From positions 1 to 37,514 of the forward strand of contig JACPHN010000055.1 of assembly GCA_016188575.1 (NCBI GenBank): 37,514 nucleotides of DNA, read 5' to 3'. Shown here piece by piece: positions 17,480-24,589 of the stretch. Position 1 is the stretch's first letter; every line of letters begins with the position of its first letter. Under the pieces are notes generated by a model. The model made no database searches. It was given only the letters and a program-made list of their open reading frames with translations, and was not told the origin of the DNA. The translations under genes were made by a program, and so were the position numbers. The stretch is from Candidatus Schekmanbacteria bacterium. GTDB taxonomy: Bacteria; CSSED10-310; JACPHN01.

Positions 17480-19074
17480 TGTCGCTACCGCCCGAAGACG
17501 AAATCGCGGAGCTGCGCGGGCAGACCGGCGCGGTTCCGCTGGTGCGTACGGTGCCTTCCGACGTGCTGACGCCGGTGTCGGCCTTCTTGCGGCTATCGAC
17601 ATGGGCGGTGCAGCCGTTTCTGCTCGAGAGCGTCGAGGGCGGTGAGCTTGTGGGGCGTTACTCCTTTCTCGGGGCGGGGCCGACACAGCGGGTGGGGCTG
17701 CGCGGCGGGGAGGTCGTACAGGCAAGCGCGCAGGAGCCACGCTGCGGCACTGCCGAAGACGACGGCGACGCGCTGGCCCGTATTCAACGGTGCGTCGCGC
17801 CGCGACCAACGCTGTTTCCGGCGGGGCGGCGCGAACACCTGGGGAGCGAGCTGCCGCCGTTTACGGGCGGCTGGGTGGGATACGCGGCCTGGGATCTGGT
17901 GCGCCTGCTCGAACCGATCGGCGCCGGCCAGCCGCCGGACGCCGGCGAGTGGCAGCTTCTGCTCAGCGAGTACCGCACCGTTCTCGCGTTCGATCACCTC
18001 CGACACAGCGTGCAGCTCATCACGACGCTCGTGCTCGAGGGCGACGAATCCGCGGCCAGCATCCGCGTCGCGTACCGCATGGCGCGCGCCCATCTCGAAA
18101 GGATCGAGCAAGAGCTGCGGCGGCCTCACTGGGAGGAGCTCGCTCCGGCCGGAAGTCGGCTGCCATCCGAGCGAGGCGGCACGGAAGTCACCGGGGGGAT
18201 GGAGCAAGCGGCGTTCGTGGAGATGGTGGCTCTAGCCCGTGAACAGATCGCACGTGGCGAGATTTTCCAGGTGGTGTTGTCGCAGTGCTTCCAGCGCCTG
18301 ACGGGGGCTCATCCGTTCGCCGTCTATCGCGCGCGGCGGATGATCAACCCGTCCCCGTATCTGTTTTACCTGGATCTCGGGGAGCAGATCCTGCTTGGCG
18401 CCTCACCCGAGATGCTCGTGCAAGTCAAGAACCGGCGGGTGCAAACGCGCCCCATCGCGGGGACGCGGCCGCGGGGCGCCTCGCGGCAAGAGGACGACGG
18501 GCTTGCCGCAGAGCTCCTCGCGGATCCCAAGGAGCGCGCCGAGCACGTCATGCTCGTGGATCTCGGGCGCAACGACATCGGGCGGGTAGCGGCGCCCGGC
18601 ACCGTCAGCGTGCCCCAATTCATGGAAATCGAGCGCTTCAGCCACGTCATGCACATCGTGTCGGCGGTCGAGGGTGAGCTCGCGGCTGACCGTGCTCCTC
18701 TCGAAGCATTCCTGGCCTGCTTCCCGGCGGGAACCGTCTCGGGGGCGCCCAAGGTGCGGGCGATGCAGATCATCGACGAGCTCGAGCCGGGCCGGCGCGG
18801 GCCGTACGCGGGCGCTATCCTCTATCTCGATCACCGAGGAAACCTCGACTCGTGCATCACCATCCGCACCGTGCACGCCACGCGCGCTCAGGTTGATGGG
18901 GAGAGCCCAATGTGGCGGCTGCGCTTCCAGGCGGGCGCGGGCATTGTCTGGGACTCCGTGCCCGCGCGCGAGTATGAGGAAACCGTGCACAAGTCCAACG
19001 CCATCCGCGTGGCCATCGCCATGGCGGAGAACGGTTTTCGCCGGCCGGACGCCCGCGTCGGAGGCGGCGAATGA
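17479..19074 (+). CDS. trpE: Anthranilate synthase component I
   Basis: 531 residues from ATG 17479, which overlaps the preceding stop (TGATG); a longer in-frame start would lie deep inside the upstream gene. TrpE makes anthranilate from chorismate with ammonia supplied by TrpG. The feedback site for tryptophan is recognisable as FLLESVEGGE with GRYSFLG. Catalytic-domain blocks are FQVVLSQ, NPSPYLFYLDLG, SPEMLVQV, RPIAGTRPRG, DLGRNDIGRV, FPAGTVSGAPKVRAMQIIDELE, YAGAILYLD and AGAGIVWDSVPAREYEE. The LLES motif favours TrpE over aminodeoxychorismate synthase PabB. It overlaps trpG by 4 bases. Confidence 0.94.
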   Translation: MSLPPEDEIAELRGQTGAVPLVRTVPSDVLTPVSAFLRLSTWAVQPFLLESVEGGELVGRYSFLGAGPTQRVGLRGGEVVQASAQEPRCGTAEDDGDALARIQRCVAPRPTLFPAGRREHLGSELPPFTGGWVGYAAWDLVRLLEPIGAGQPPDAGEWQLLLSEYRTVLAFDHLRHSVQLITTLVLEGDESAASIRVAYRMARAHLERIEQELRRPHWEELAPAGSRLPSERGGTEVTGGMEQAAFVEMVALAREQIARGEIFQVVLSQCFQRLTGAHPFAVYRARRMINPSPYLFYLDLGEQILLGASPEMLVQVKNRRVQTRPIAGTRPRGASRQEDDGLAAELLADPKERAEHVMLVDLGRNDIGRVAAPGTVSVPQFMEIERFSHVMHIVSAVEGELAADRAPLEAFLACFPAGTVSGAPKVRAMQIIDELEPGRRGPYAGAILYLDHRGNLDSCITIRTVHATRAQVDGESPMWRLRFQAGAGIVWDSVPAREYEETVHKSNAIRVAIAMAENGFRRPDARVGGGE

Positions 19075-19682
19075 TCCTGGTCATCGATAATTACGATTCG
19101 TTTACCTACAACCTCGTGCAGCTCTTGTGGGCGCTCGAGCTGCCCGTAGTCGTGCGCCGTAATGACAAGATTACAGTGGACCAGGCCGCGGCCCTGCGGC
19201 CGGAAAAGCTCCTGCTCTCACCCGGACCGGGCTGCCCGGACGACGCCGGGGTCACGCTTTCCTTGATCGCACACTTCGCCAGTCGCATCCCCATTCTCGG
19301 AGTGTGCCTGGGGCACCAGGCCATTGGCCAGCAGTTCGGCGGCAAGGTCGTCCGCGCTCCCACGCTGATGCACGGAAAGACCTCGATGATCCACCATGAC
19401 GGGCAGGGTTCGTTCGCCGGCGTGGAGTCGCCGTTCATCGCGACGCGGTACCATTCGTTGATCGTCGAGGAAAGCTCACTGCCGACCTGCCTGAACGTAT
19501 CAGCGAGAACGGAGGACGGCATCATCATGGGCCTGCGCCACCGCGAATACCCGGTCGAAGGTGTCCAGTTCCATCCAGAGTCGATCCTGACGGACTGCGG
19601 TCCGCGCCTGATTGCGAACTTTGCAGGGGTTCCGCATCGGCCGGAGCTCGAGCCGCGTTTCCGGCGAGGCGCGCGCGCGTAG
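19071..19682 (+). CDS. trpG: Anthranilate synthase component II (glutamine amidotransferase)
   Basis: 203 residues. A class I glutamine amidotransferase that releases ammonia for TrpE. The catalytic triad is visible: Cys79 in LGVCLGHQAIG, and His168 and Glu170 in VQFHPESILT. PGPGCPDDAG forms the oxyanion-hole region. It starts in an ATGA overlap with trpE. Proteins of this type can also serve p-aminobenzoate synthesis (PabA), so a dual role is possible, especially as no separate pabA is seen. A short arginine-rich tail follows the conserved end. Neither trpD nor trpC follows. Confidence 0.94.
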   Translation: MILVIDNYDSFTYNLVQLLWALELPVVVRRNDKITVDQAAALRPEKLLLSPGPGCPDDAGVTLSLIAHFASRIPILGVCLGHQAIGQQFGGKVVRAPTLMHGKTSMIHHDGQGSFAGVESPFIATRYHSLIVEESSLPTCLNVSARTEDGIIMGLRHREYPVEGVQFHPESILTDCGPRLIANFAGVPHRPELEPRFRRGARA

Positions 19683-19763
19683 GCCGGGCCGATGGTTCGG
19701 GGCTGGGTAATCGGCAAGCAACAGGGGTGCCGGCCTGCAAACCGGCGACATGTTTGGGCGCTG

Positions 19764-19789
19764 TTTCGGACCGGCTGACGAAGGGATGA
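19764..19789 (+). repeat. Dispersed repeat, partial copy overlapping a start codon
   Basis: 26 bases matching the reverse complement of 1585-1610 at 25 positions. The element supplies GAAGGGATGA, so the ATG at 19786 used for the methyltransferase, and the GAAGGG directly before it, both come from the repeat. Confidence 0.6.
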
Positions 19790-20328
19790 TTGCAGCTATT
19801 GAGTGGGTGCTGCTGCTGCTGACGGCGTTTGCAGTCGTGACGACGCTGTATAGCTGCGCCCGCACAGGGGTGCCAGCGGTGCCGTCGTCGCCTCGGGTTT
19901 GCCGGGAAGTCGCGGGTCTGGCTCGGGAGGTGCTGGGGAACAAGCCGCATCCGCTGGTGCTCGACCTCGGATCGGGGTATGGCGATCTGCTGTTGGCCGT
20001 GTTGCGCGCCGTGCCCGGGGCGCGCGGTGTGGGTCTCGAGGTAGCGGTGATGCCGTGGGCGGTGGCGGCGGTCCGCGGGCGCCTGAGCGGCCGGCGCGGA
20101 TGTTTTCGGCGGCAGCGCTACGAGGGGTACGAAGGGAGCGGCGCTGACCTTGTCGTCGTGTACCTGGGCCGCGCCGCGTCGCGCGAGCTGGCTGAAGGCG
20201 CCGTGCGGTTGAGGCCGGGCACCCCGGTCATCTCGTGCTTTTTCGCGATCACGGCGTGGGAGCCCGAGCGCGTCGTGAGGTGCGGGGACATGTACCGGAC
20301 TCCGCTCTACCTGTACCGCGTGCCGTAG
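19786..20328 (+). CDS. Membrane-anchored SAM methyltransferase, FAM173-like
   Basis: 180 residues from ATG 19786; an in-frame ATG at 19750 would add 12 residues that come from a dispersed repeat. An N-terminal hydrophobic helix (IEWVLLLLTAFAVVTTLYSC) is followed by GVPAVPSSP, then the class I methyltransferase motif LDLGSGYGDLLLAV (SAM-binding glycine loop), an acidic GLEVAVMPW strand end, ADLVVVYLG, and LRPGTPVISCFF. An N-terminal helix, a VP-containing segment and a minimal Rossmann core are the plan of the FAM173 lysine methyltransferase family and its bacterial relatives. The substrate is unknown. The assignment to a methyltransferase fold is solid; the subfamily is an inference. Confidence 0.72.
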   Translation: MIAAIEWVLLLLTAFAVVTTLYSCARTGVPAVPSSPRVCREVAGLAREVLGNKPHPLVLDLGSGYGDLLLAVLRAVPGARGVGLEVAVMPWAVAAVRGRLSGRRGCFRRQRYEGYEGSGADLVVVYLGRAASRELAEGAVRLRPGTPVISCFFAITAWEPERVVRCGDMYRTPLYLYRVP

Positions 20329-20440
20329 GGAGAGCGCAGAGAAGGCGGCCACCCCGAGCGATCAGGCGGGGTACAAAGAGTGTGACTCTGGTCTCGATTT
20401 TCTTCCTGGTCGATCCCAATATCTTTCGCATGGAGAGGGT

Positions 20441-20464
20441 CCCACGGGTTGCGCAACCGTGTGT
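20441..20464. repeat. Degenerate copy of the 24-bp palindromic repeat
   Basis: The first 18 bases, CCCACGGGTTGCGCAACC, are identical to those of the perfect palindrome at 22613-22636. The last six differ, so the palindrome is broken at one end. Intergenic. Confidence 0.55.
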
Positions 20465-20702
20465 GGCGTTCGCTTCGCCGTGAATCACACGCGCGAGGCC
20501 AAGGCGCGCAGTTTCGGCCAGCGGGACAGATCCGTCACAGTGGTGCACGTCGGGCTACACAACAACGGATGGCGCTATCTGGCGCTTTCGCGCCGGTAGT
20601 TTCGAGCTCGACCGCGGCGGAGTGTGATTTCGGCCACAGCTCGACCTGCCCCGACCTCCGGACCCGTGCACGCTCCTTCACGCTTTTCCGGCGGCCGTCG
20701 GG

Positions 20703-20719
20703 TTGGCACGCGATTTGCT
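20703..20719 (+). promoter_or_regulatory. Sigma-54 (-24/-12) promoter, full consensus
   Basis: TTGGCACGCGATTTGCT matches YTGGCACGNNNNTTGCW at every defined position. GG is at 20705-20706 and GC at 20717-20718, with exactly 10 bases between. The predicted start of transcription is near 20730, giving a leader of ~78 bases before the metalloprotease ATG at 20808. Confidence 0.8.
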
Positions 20720-20807
20720 TAAATAGGAGGCCAGAGGTCGCCGCCGGATCGGGCGGCTGGGTCGCAGAGTTTGGCCGCAGTCATACATAAGACACTGGAG
20801 GAAGACG

Positions 20808-21680
20808 ATGAAGGGGAGACTTTGGGCTTTGGTCGGGGCACTGCTGATGGTCACCTCGCTGGCGGCGGCCGCGCCGAAAGATGGTCCCAACGCTGGCCAC
20901 CGCCAGTGCGGCACCGTACACCCGAGCGAAGCACAGGCGGCGAAGCTCGAGGAAGAGGCCCAGTCGTTGCTCGCGCGGCGCGGCGTGGGGGCGGAGCTGG
21001 CCACTTCTGGCGGCATCGTGGATGTCTACTTTCATGTGATTACCTCCAGCTCCGGCGCCGGCAACATCAGCGACGGAATGATCGCCGACCAGATTGCGGT
21101 TCTCAATGAGGCCTATGGCCCGTTGGGCTGGAACTTCGATTTGGTGAGCGTGGATCGCACCGCCAACAGCACCTGGTACACCATGGGCTACGGCTCGACG
21201 GCGGAAAGTCAAGCGAAGGCCGCTTTGCGCCGCGGCACCGCGGAGGACCTCAATATCTACGCCGCGAATATCGGCGACGGTCTGCTCGGCTGGGCCACCT
21301 TCCCGTCGAGTTACGCGGGCTCCCCGTCCAAGGACGGCGTGGTACTGCTGAATCAATCGCTGCCGGGTGGGACCGCCGAACCCTATAATCTGGGCAATAC
21401 CGCGACCCACGAGGTCGGCCACTGGATGGGCCTCTACCACACTTTCCAGGGCGGGTGCAAGAACACCTCGAAGAGCGGCGACTACGTCACCGACACCCCG
21501 GCCGAGAAGAGCCCGGCCTACGGCTGCCCGGTCAACCGCGACTCCTGCCCCCGCCAGGCCGGGTTGGATCCGACCGAGAACTTCATGGATTACACCGACG
21601 ACGCCTGCATGTGGACTTTCAGCAGCGGCCAGGCAACGCGGATAAACGCGCAGTGGACCGCCTACCGAGCCGGGAGGTAG
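20808..21680 (+). CDS. Secreted zinc metalloprotease, M43 (pappalysin/cytophagalysin) type
   Basis: 290 residues with a signal peptide (MKGRLWALVGALLMVTSLAAAA), so exported. It is a metzincin: the zinc site is HEVGHWMGLYH at 201-211 (His201, His205, His211 as ligands, Glu202 as base), and the Met-turn is NFMDYTDD with Met260. The cysteines Cys217, Cys240, Cys247 and Cys267 around the catalytic site suggest disulfides, as in M43 enzymes. A prodomain-like ~60 residues with Cys34 precedes the catalytic domain; a cysteine-switch role is possible but not shown. GGAGG lies 7-8 bases before the ATG. A full-consensus sigma-54 promoter drives it, and a strong terminator follows. Confidence 0.92.
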   Translation: MKGRLWALVGALLMVTSLAAAAPKDGPNAGHRQCGTVHPSEAQAAKLEEEAQSLLARRGVGAELATSGGIVDVYFHVITSSSGAGNISDGMIADQIAVLNEAYGPLGWNFDLVSVDRTANSTWYTMGYGSTAESQAKAALRRGTAEDLNIYAANIGDGLLGWATFPSSYAGSPSKDGVVLLNQSLPGGTAEPYNLGNTATHEVGHWMGLYHTFQGGCKNTSKSGDYVTDTPAEKSPAYGCPVNRDSCPRQAGLDPTENFMDYTDDACMWTFSSGQATRINAQWTAYRAGR

Positions 21681-21727
21681 CCTCGCGCTCGACCCGGTGA
21701 ACGGGCGGATTGCCATCGGCATCGAAG

Positions 21728-21759
21728 AGGGGTGGCCGCGCTGCAGCGCGGCCACCCCT
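21728..21759 (+). terminator. Strong hairpin terminator after the metalloprotease
   Basis: A perfect 32-bp palindrome centred on CTGCAG (arms AGGGGTGGCCGCGCTG and CAGCGCGGCCACCCCT), 47 bases after the stop codon, followed by TTTGGTTTTCTC. Because it is symmetrical it could work on both strands. Confidence 0.75.
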
Positions 21760-21937
21760 TTGGTTTTCTCGAGCACCCCTGGCGAGCAGCCGTCTCCAGC
21801 CCCCCGGCGCCTCGTGACCAAGCGCGCGAGGCCCAATACGTGGCGGAGGCCCGGTGGATTGCTCCACCAGGCCCCTCACCAGTTTCGGACAAGGAGATTT
21901 CCACCATCCGGCTCTTCCACTGGCATGTCTCGCAGTG

Positions 21938-22222
21938 TTGTTTTGCTACCTTCCGAAGTTCCGGTGACATGACTGCTGGGCTCGGTGTCCCGATCATGTT
22001 TCCCTCCGTGAAGCTCATGCCAGCACGGGCCGCCTTTGCTCGGCCGGGTCCGAGAGTTACCAAGCTCCCCGGCTTCATCTCTTTCATGCAGCCCTCCGAC
22101 TTCCCCGCTCTCTTCGGCCTTGCTCCGGTCGTCCCTTGCTCGGGACTACCGCGATGGAGCACCTTTATTCTTGCCGAGCGCCGGGCGAGCTCGTCACCGA
22201 GCGGCCGCAGGAGATTGGTCAC
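21938..22222 (-). pseudogene. Probable group II intron remnant (start of the reverse transcriptase frame)
   Basis: On the minus strand an open frame contains ARIKVLHRG, GTTGARP, GSLVTLGPGRAKAARAG, TEGN, and then MSPELRKVA (21944-21970). The last of these resembles the N-terminus of many group II intron-encoded reverse transcriptases (MSPELRKVAERA-type), and the preceding frame resembles the translated 5' part of such introns. Homology stops right after this point: no fingers, palm (YADD) or maturase region follows, so it would be a 5' fragment. The identification rests on recollection of the family and needs a search. Confidence 0.35.
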
Positions 22223-22612
22223 GGGGTCTCCTTTGTACCGGTCTGTTATGTCGCGGAAGAGCGGGGATCTCCCAAGTTACCGGGGCGTCCTCTTCATACG
22301 TGCCGCGGCCCCGGACCCCGCCGGCTGCCTCCCCCCCATTCGCCCTCTGTGGGTGAGTACGCTATTGTCTTGAGCGCCGTGGAGGGCTTGGACAATCCGG
22401 GATTACCGCATTTTCGGGGCTTACCCCACGGCCCGCATGCTCGCCTGCTCACGTATCGCCGCCGTCGTTGCCGCCGACAGCGCAGAGGCAGCTAGCAATC
22501 TGCCGGGCTCAGCTTTGGTCGCGTGGGTTTCGCACCCGCTGGACGACACGCCGAGTTTCAAGAAGGCATCGCTTTACCCCCTATCCCGGTGGAGCGGCAT
22601 TACCTGGTCGCA
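22223..22612. other. Intergenic DNA, possibly more of the intron remnant
   Basis: No gene recognised. On the minus strand the frame RDITDRYKGDP continues directly into the intron-like frame at 22222, so the remnant may extend to about 22290 or beyond. The rest shows nothing that I can assign. Confidence 0.3.
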
Positions 22613-22636
22613 CCCACGGGTTGCGCAACCCGTGGG
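22613..22636. repeat. Perfect 24-bp palindrome
   Basis: The arm CCCACGGGTTGC and its exact inverse GCAACCCGTGGG form a perfect palindrome. An 18-base part recurs at 20441-20458. It is probably a REP-like intergenic repeat of this genome. Confidence 0.65.
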
Positions 22637-22733
22637 CCGCCCGGCGGGGGAGGTGTTTGTGCGACAGGCTCAATTGCCGAACGGTTCGCATCGCCCCATG
22701 ACAGGCACCGGGTCGAAGCTTCCGCCTGCCCGG

Positions 22734-22762
22734 TTGCCGGTGAAGGTGTCAGAGCGTATCAT
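22734..22762 (+). promoter_or_regulatory. Probable sigma-70 promoter of the Uma2-family gene
   Basis: TTGCCG (22734-22739), a 17-base spacer and TATCAT (22757-22762). The predicted start of transcription is about 35 bases before the ATG at 22805, with GGGAGG (about 22790-22795) as the ribosome site. Confidence 0.5.
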
Positions 22763-22804
22763 CAGACGTAGATCCTGTCATTTCGGCACGGGAGGAACCA
22801 CGCC

Positions 22805-23587
22805 ATGACGCCAGCATCGATTCTGGAGGCGCCCGAAGTCGCCCCGCCGGTCGTCGAGCTCATCTACGAGGACGGCATCCCCATGGAATCCCATCAGGCC
22901 CGCAAGCAGATGTCGCTCCTCATCTTGCTCACCCACCAGCTCATGGCTGCGCGGGGCTGCGAGGACTACTTTGCCGGCGGCAACATGTTCCTCTACTTCA
23001 GCGTCGAGCAGGCTCGGCGCCGGGATTATCGCGGTCCGGACTACTTTGCCGTCCTCGATGTGGACGGCAGGCGGTCCCGCAAGGCGTGGGTGGTCTGGGA
23101 GGAAGACGGTCGCTGCCCAAACGTGATCGTCGAGCTCCTGTCGGAAACCACGCGCGAGATGGATCTGGGTGTGAAGAAGCGCATCTACGAAACGGTCCTT
23201 CGCACACCCGAGTATTACTGTTTTGACGGCGAGCGTGGAGAGCTCATCGGCTGGCGGCTCATGGGTGGGACCTACCGGGCCATCGAGCCCGGCGCCGCGG
23301 GTCGGCTGGACAGCGAGCAGCTCGGCGTGCGGCTCGGATTGTGGCACGGTGAGGTCGAGCGCGAGGATGGCGTGTGGCTGCGCTTTTATGATCACGAGGG
23401 GCATCTGTTGCCGACGCCGGAGGAGGCCGCCGCGAGCCTGGTAGAGGCAGAACGGCAGCGCGCAGACGCTGCACAACAGCGAGCCGACGCGGAACAGCAG
23501 CGAGCCGACGCGGAACGGGCGCGAGCAGACCGCCTGTTCGCACGGCTCAGGGCCCTGGGGCACGACCCGGAGAGCGGGACCGACTGA
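22805..23587 (+). CDS. Uma2-family (DUF820) PD-(D/E)XK nuclease-fold protein
   Basis: 260 residues. The Uma2 restriction-endonuclease-like core spans ~20-200. The putative active-site residues are Asp79 (YRGPDYFAVLD), Glu110 (NVIVELLSETT) and Lys124/Lys125 (DLGVKKRIYE); PEYYCFDGERGEL and GWRL follow. The C-terminal ~45 residues are a heptad-like coiled coil built from QRADAEQ repeats. Uma2 proteins are common multicopy genes of unknown role in cyanobacteria, planctomycetes, Chloroflexi and deltaproteobacteria. It has its own promoter and no co-directional partner. The sequence looks intact. Confidence 0.88.
   Translation: MTPASILEAPEVAPPVVELIYEDGIPMESHQARKQMSLLILLTHQLMAARGCEDYFAGGNMFLYFSVEQARRRDYRGPDYFAVLDVDGRRSRKAWVVWEEDGRCPNVIVELLSETTREMDLGVKKRIYETVLRTPEYYCFDGERGELIGWRLMGGTYRAIEPGAAGRLDSEQLGVRLGLWHGEVEREDGVWLRFYDHEGHLLPTPEEAAASLVEAERQRADAAQQRADAEQQRADAERARADRLFARLRALGHDPESGTD
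23477..23518 (+). repeat. 21-bp in-frame tandem repeat in the Uma2 coiled coil
   Basis: Two nearly identical 21-bp units starting CAGCGAGCCGACGCGGAAC (23477-23497 and 23498-23518, differing at one base) encode QRADAEQ heptads; degenerate units flank them. Changes in copy number would lengthen the coiled coil without shifting the frame. Confidence 0.6.
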
Positions 23588-23779
23588 CTCGAATGATCTG
23601 CCGCACCGCCGGCCCGTATCAAGGGAAATCGAGCAATGCGGCCTCCTCAAAACCTACCGCTATTCCGGCATCGTCCTACAAACACATCTGCTGCGAGGCG
23701 GATAGCGCCCTGCGGTAGCAAGCTACCTCCGGGCGCCGCCGCTGACCCGGCGCCCCGCCAGGCGCCGAGAGGAACGCCG

Positions 23780-23876
23780 ATGATGACCGACATCACTTTC
23801 CGACAGATCGGGATTATCTGCTCTCCGGACACGAATGCGGCCGAAATGCCTATCCAGCCCCGAGGAGCCCTTGGCA
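23780..23876 (+). pseudogene. N-terminal fragment of a TrmO/TsaA-type tRNA methyltransferase gene
   Basis: After ATG 23780/23783 (with GAGAGG upstream) the frame reads ITFRQIGIICSPDTNAAEMP and then IQPRGALG. This matches the start of TrmO (TsaA, YaeB), the enzyme that N6-methylates t6A37 in tRNA, where the family has an F-x-PIG-x-I-x-SPF...PIQP-x-A-x-G-type sequence. After about 32 residues the similarity ends and a stop follows at 23917. The rest of the ~150-residue domain is missing, so this is a truncated remnant. Confidence 0.6.
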
Positions 23877-23949
23877 GTTACGGCTCACAATCCTCGCTCG
23901 ACTCTTGCTGGGGATAATTGGCGCTGGCGGTTGCGCATTCCTCGTTCCG

Positions 23950-23991
23950 TTCGGGAACCCTCCCACCGCCTTCGGCGGCGGGCGCCGCCCT
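23950..23991 (+). repeat. Dispersed repeat, partial copy
   Basis: 42 bases matching the reverse complement of 1622-1663 with one mismatch. It contains a GC-rich inverted repeat. It sits between two gene fragments in the decayed interval. Confidence 0.7.
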
Positions 23992-24269
23992 AGACCTCGC
24001 TGCGCTCGGTTCCGAACTGCACCTGGTGGCCGGAAACCCGGAATCGGTGCCGAGGTTCAGTCGGCTTCGGAGCTTCCGGTCGTGGGTTGACCGCCGTTGC
24101 TGCCCGTTGTCGCGAGGTGCCATCCGTCGCCGGCGCGGCGGATGCACGTGCTTTTCTCGAGCGTTTGCCGCACCTCGCCGAGCAGCTCGTTGCGGACGCG
24201 GAGCTGCGCGCGCGACTATTCGCGGGTGAGCCGCCCTGCGGCGCGGCGGAGCGCGTCGAGCACACGGTA

Positions 24270-24377
24270 TCGCACCAGCTTGACCGAGACCCCGCTTTGG
24301 AAGCTCATGCCGGCGATCGCGACAATTGCGGTGATACTTCCGGTATCCCCCCCGCGGTTCGGGCTGATATCGCCGAG
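24270..24377 (-). pseudogene. Fragment of an IPT/TIG-domain protein
   Basis: On the minus strand 36 residues read GDISPNRGGDTGSITAIVAI and then AGMSFQSGVSVKLVR. This is the typical opening of a TIG (IPT) immunoglobulin-like domain (SP-N-x-GG-x-TGS-x-T...G-x-x-F-x-x-G-x-x-VKL), as found in large secreted or surface proteins. Nothing of the rest of such a protein can be traced on either side. Confidence 0.45.
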
Positions 24378-24589
24378 GGTTCCCGTGCACGTTGCGCGCT
24401 TACTTGCAGCCACGCCTTCGTACTGCCGCGTGGGCGGTGCGGTGCGCGGCCCCCGGACTTGACCTGCACCGCCCATGCACCTATGAACCCCTCCCGAAAC
24501 GCCGCAGAACCCGACGACCGTCGTACGCTGCCAGCGGCGACCCGGATGGATCGAGCCGGACCCCGCCAACGCTTCGAGGAGATGCTTTC

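Larger units (their letters stand above)
20329..20807. other. Regulatory intergenic region upstream of the metalloprotease
   Basis: About 480 bases with no convincing gene. It contains a degenerate copy of a palindromic repeat (20441-20464), a small hairpin GGCGTTCGCTTCGCC (20465-20479), and the -24/-12 promoter at 20703-20719. The ~240 bases before that promoter are where an enhancer-binding protein would act, but I could not define its site. Confidence 0.5.
23588..24589. other. Kilobase of decayed sequence between Uma2 and the SPFH gene
   Basis: No intact gene. It contains a 7-bp GC hairpin (23748-23767), a TrmO N-terminal fragment, a copy of the dispersed repeat, a protein-like plus-strand stretch near 24105-24260 (for example ARAFLERLPHLAEQLVADAE) that I cannot identify, and a TIG-domain fragment on the minus strand. 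The mixture of orientations and families points to repeated insertion and deletion. Confidence 0.5.

Noticed and set aside
24392-24589. N-terminal extension of the SPFH protein
   Set aside because: Arg/Pro-rich and without conservation features; a ribosome site and membrane anchor support the start at 24590.
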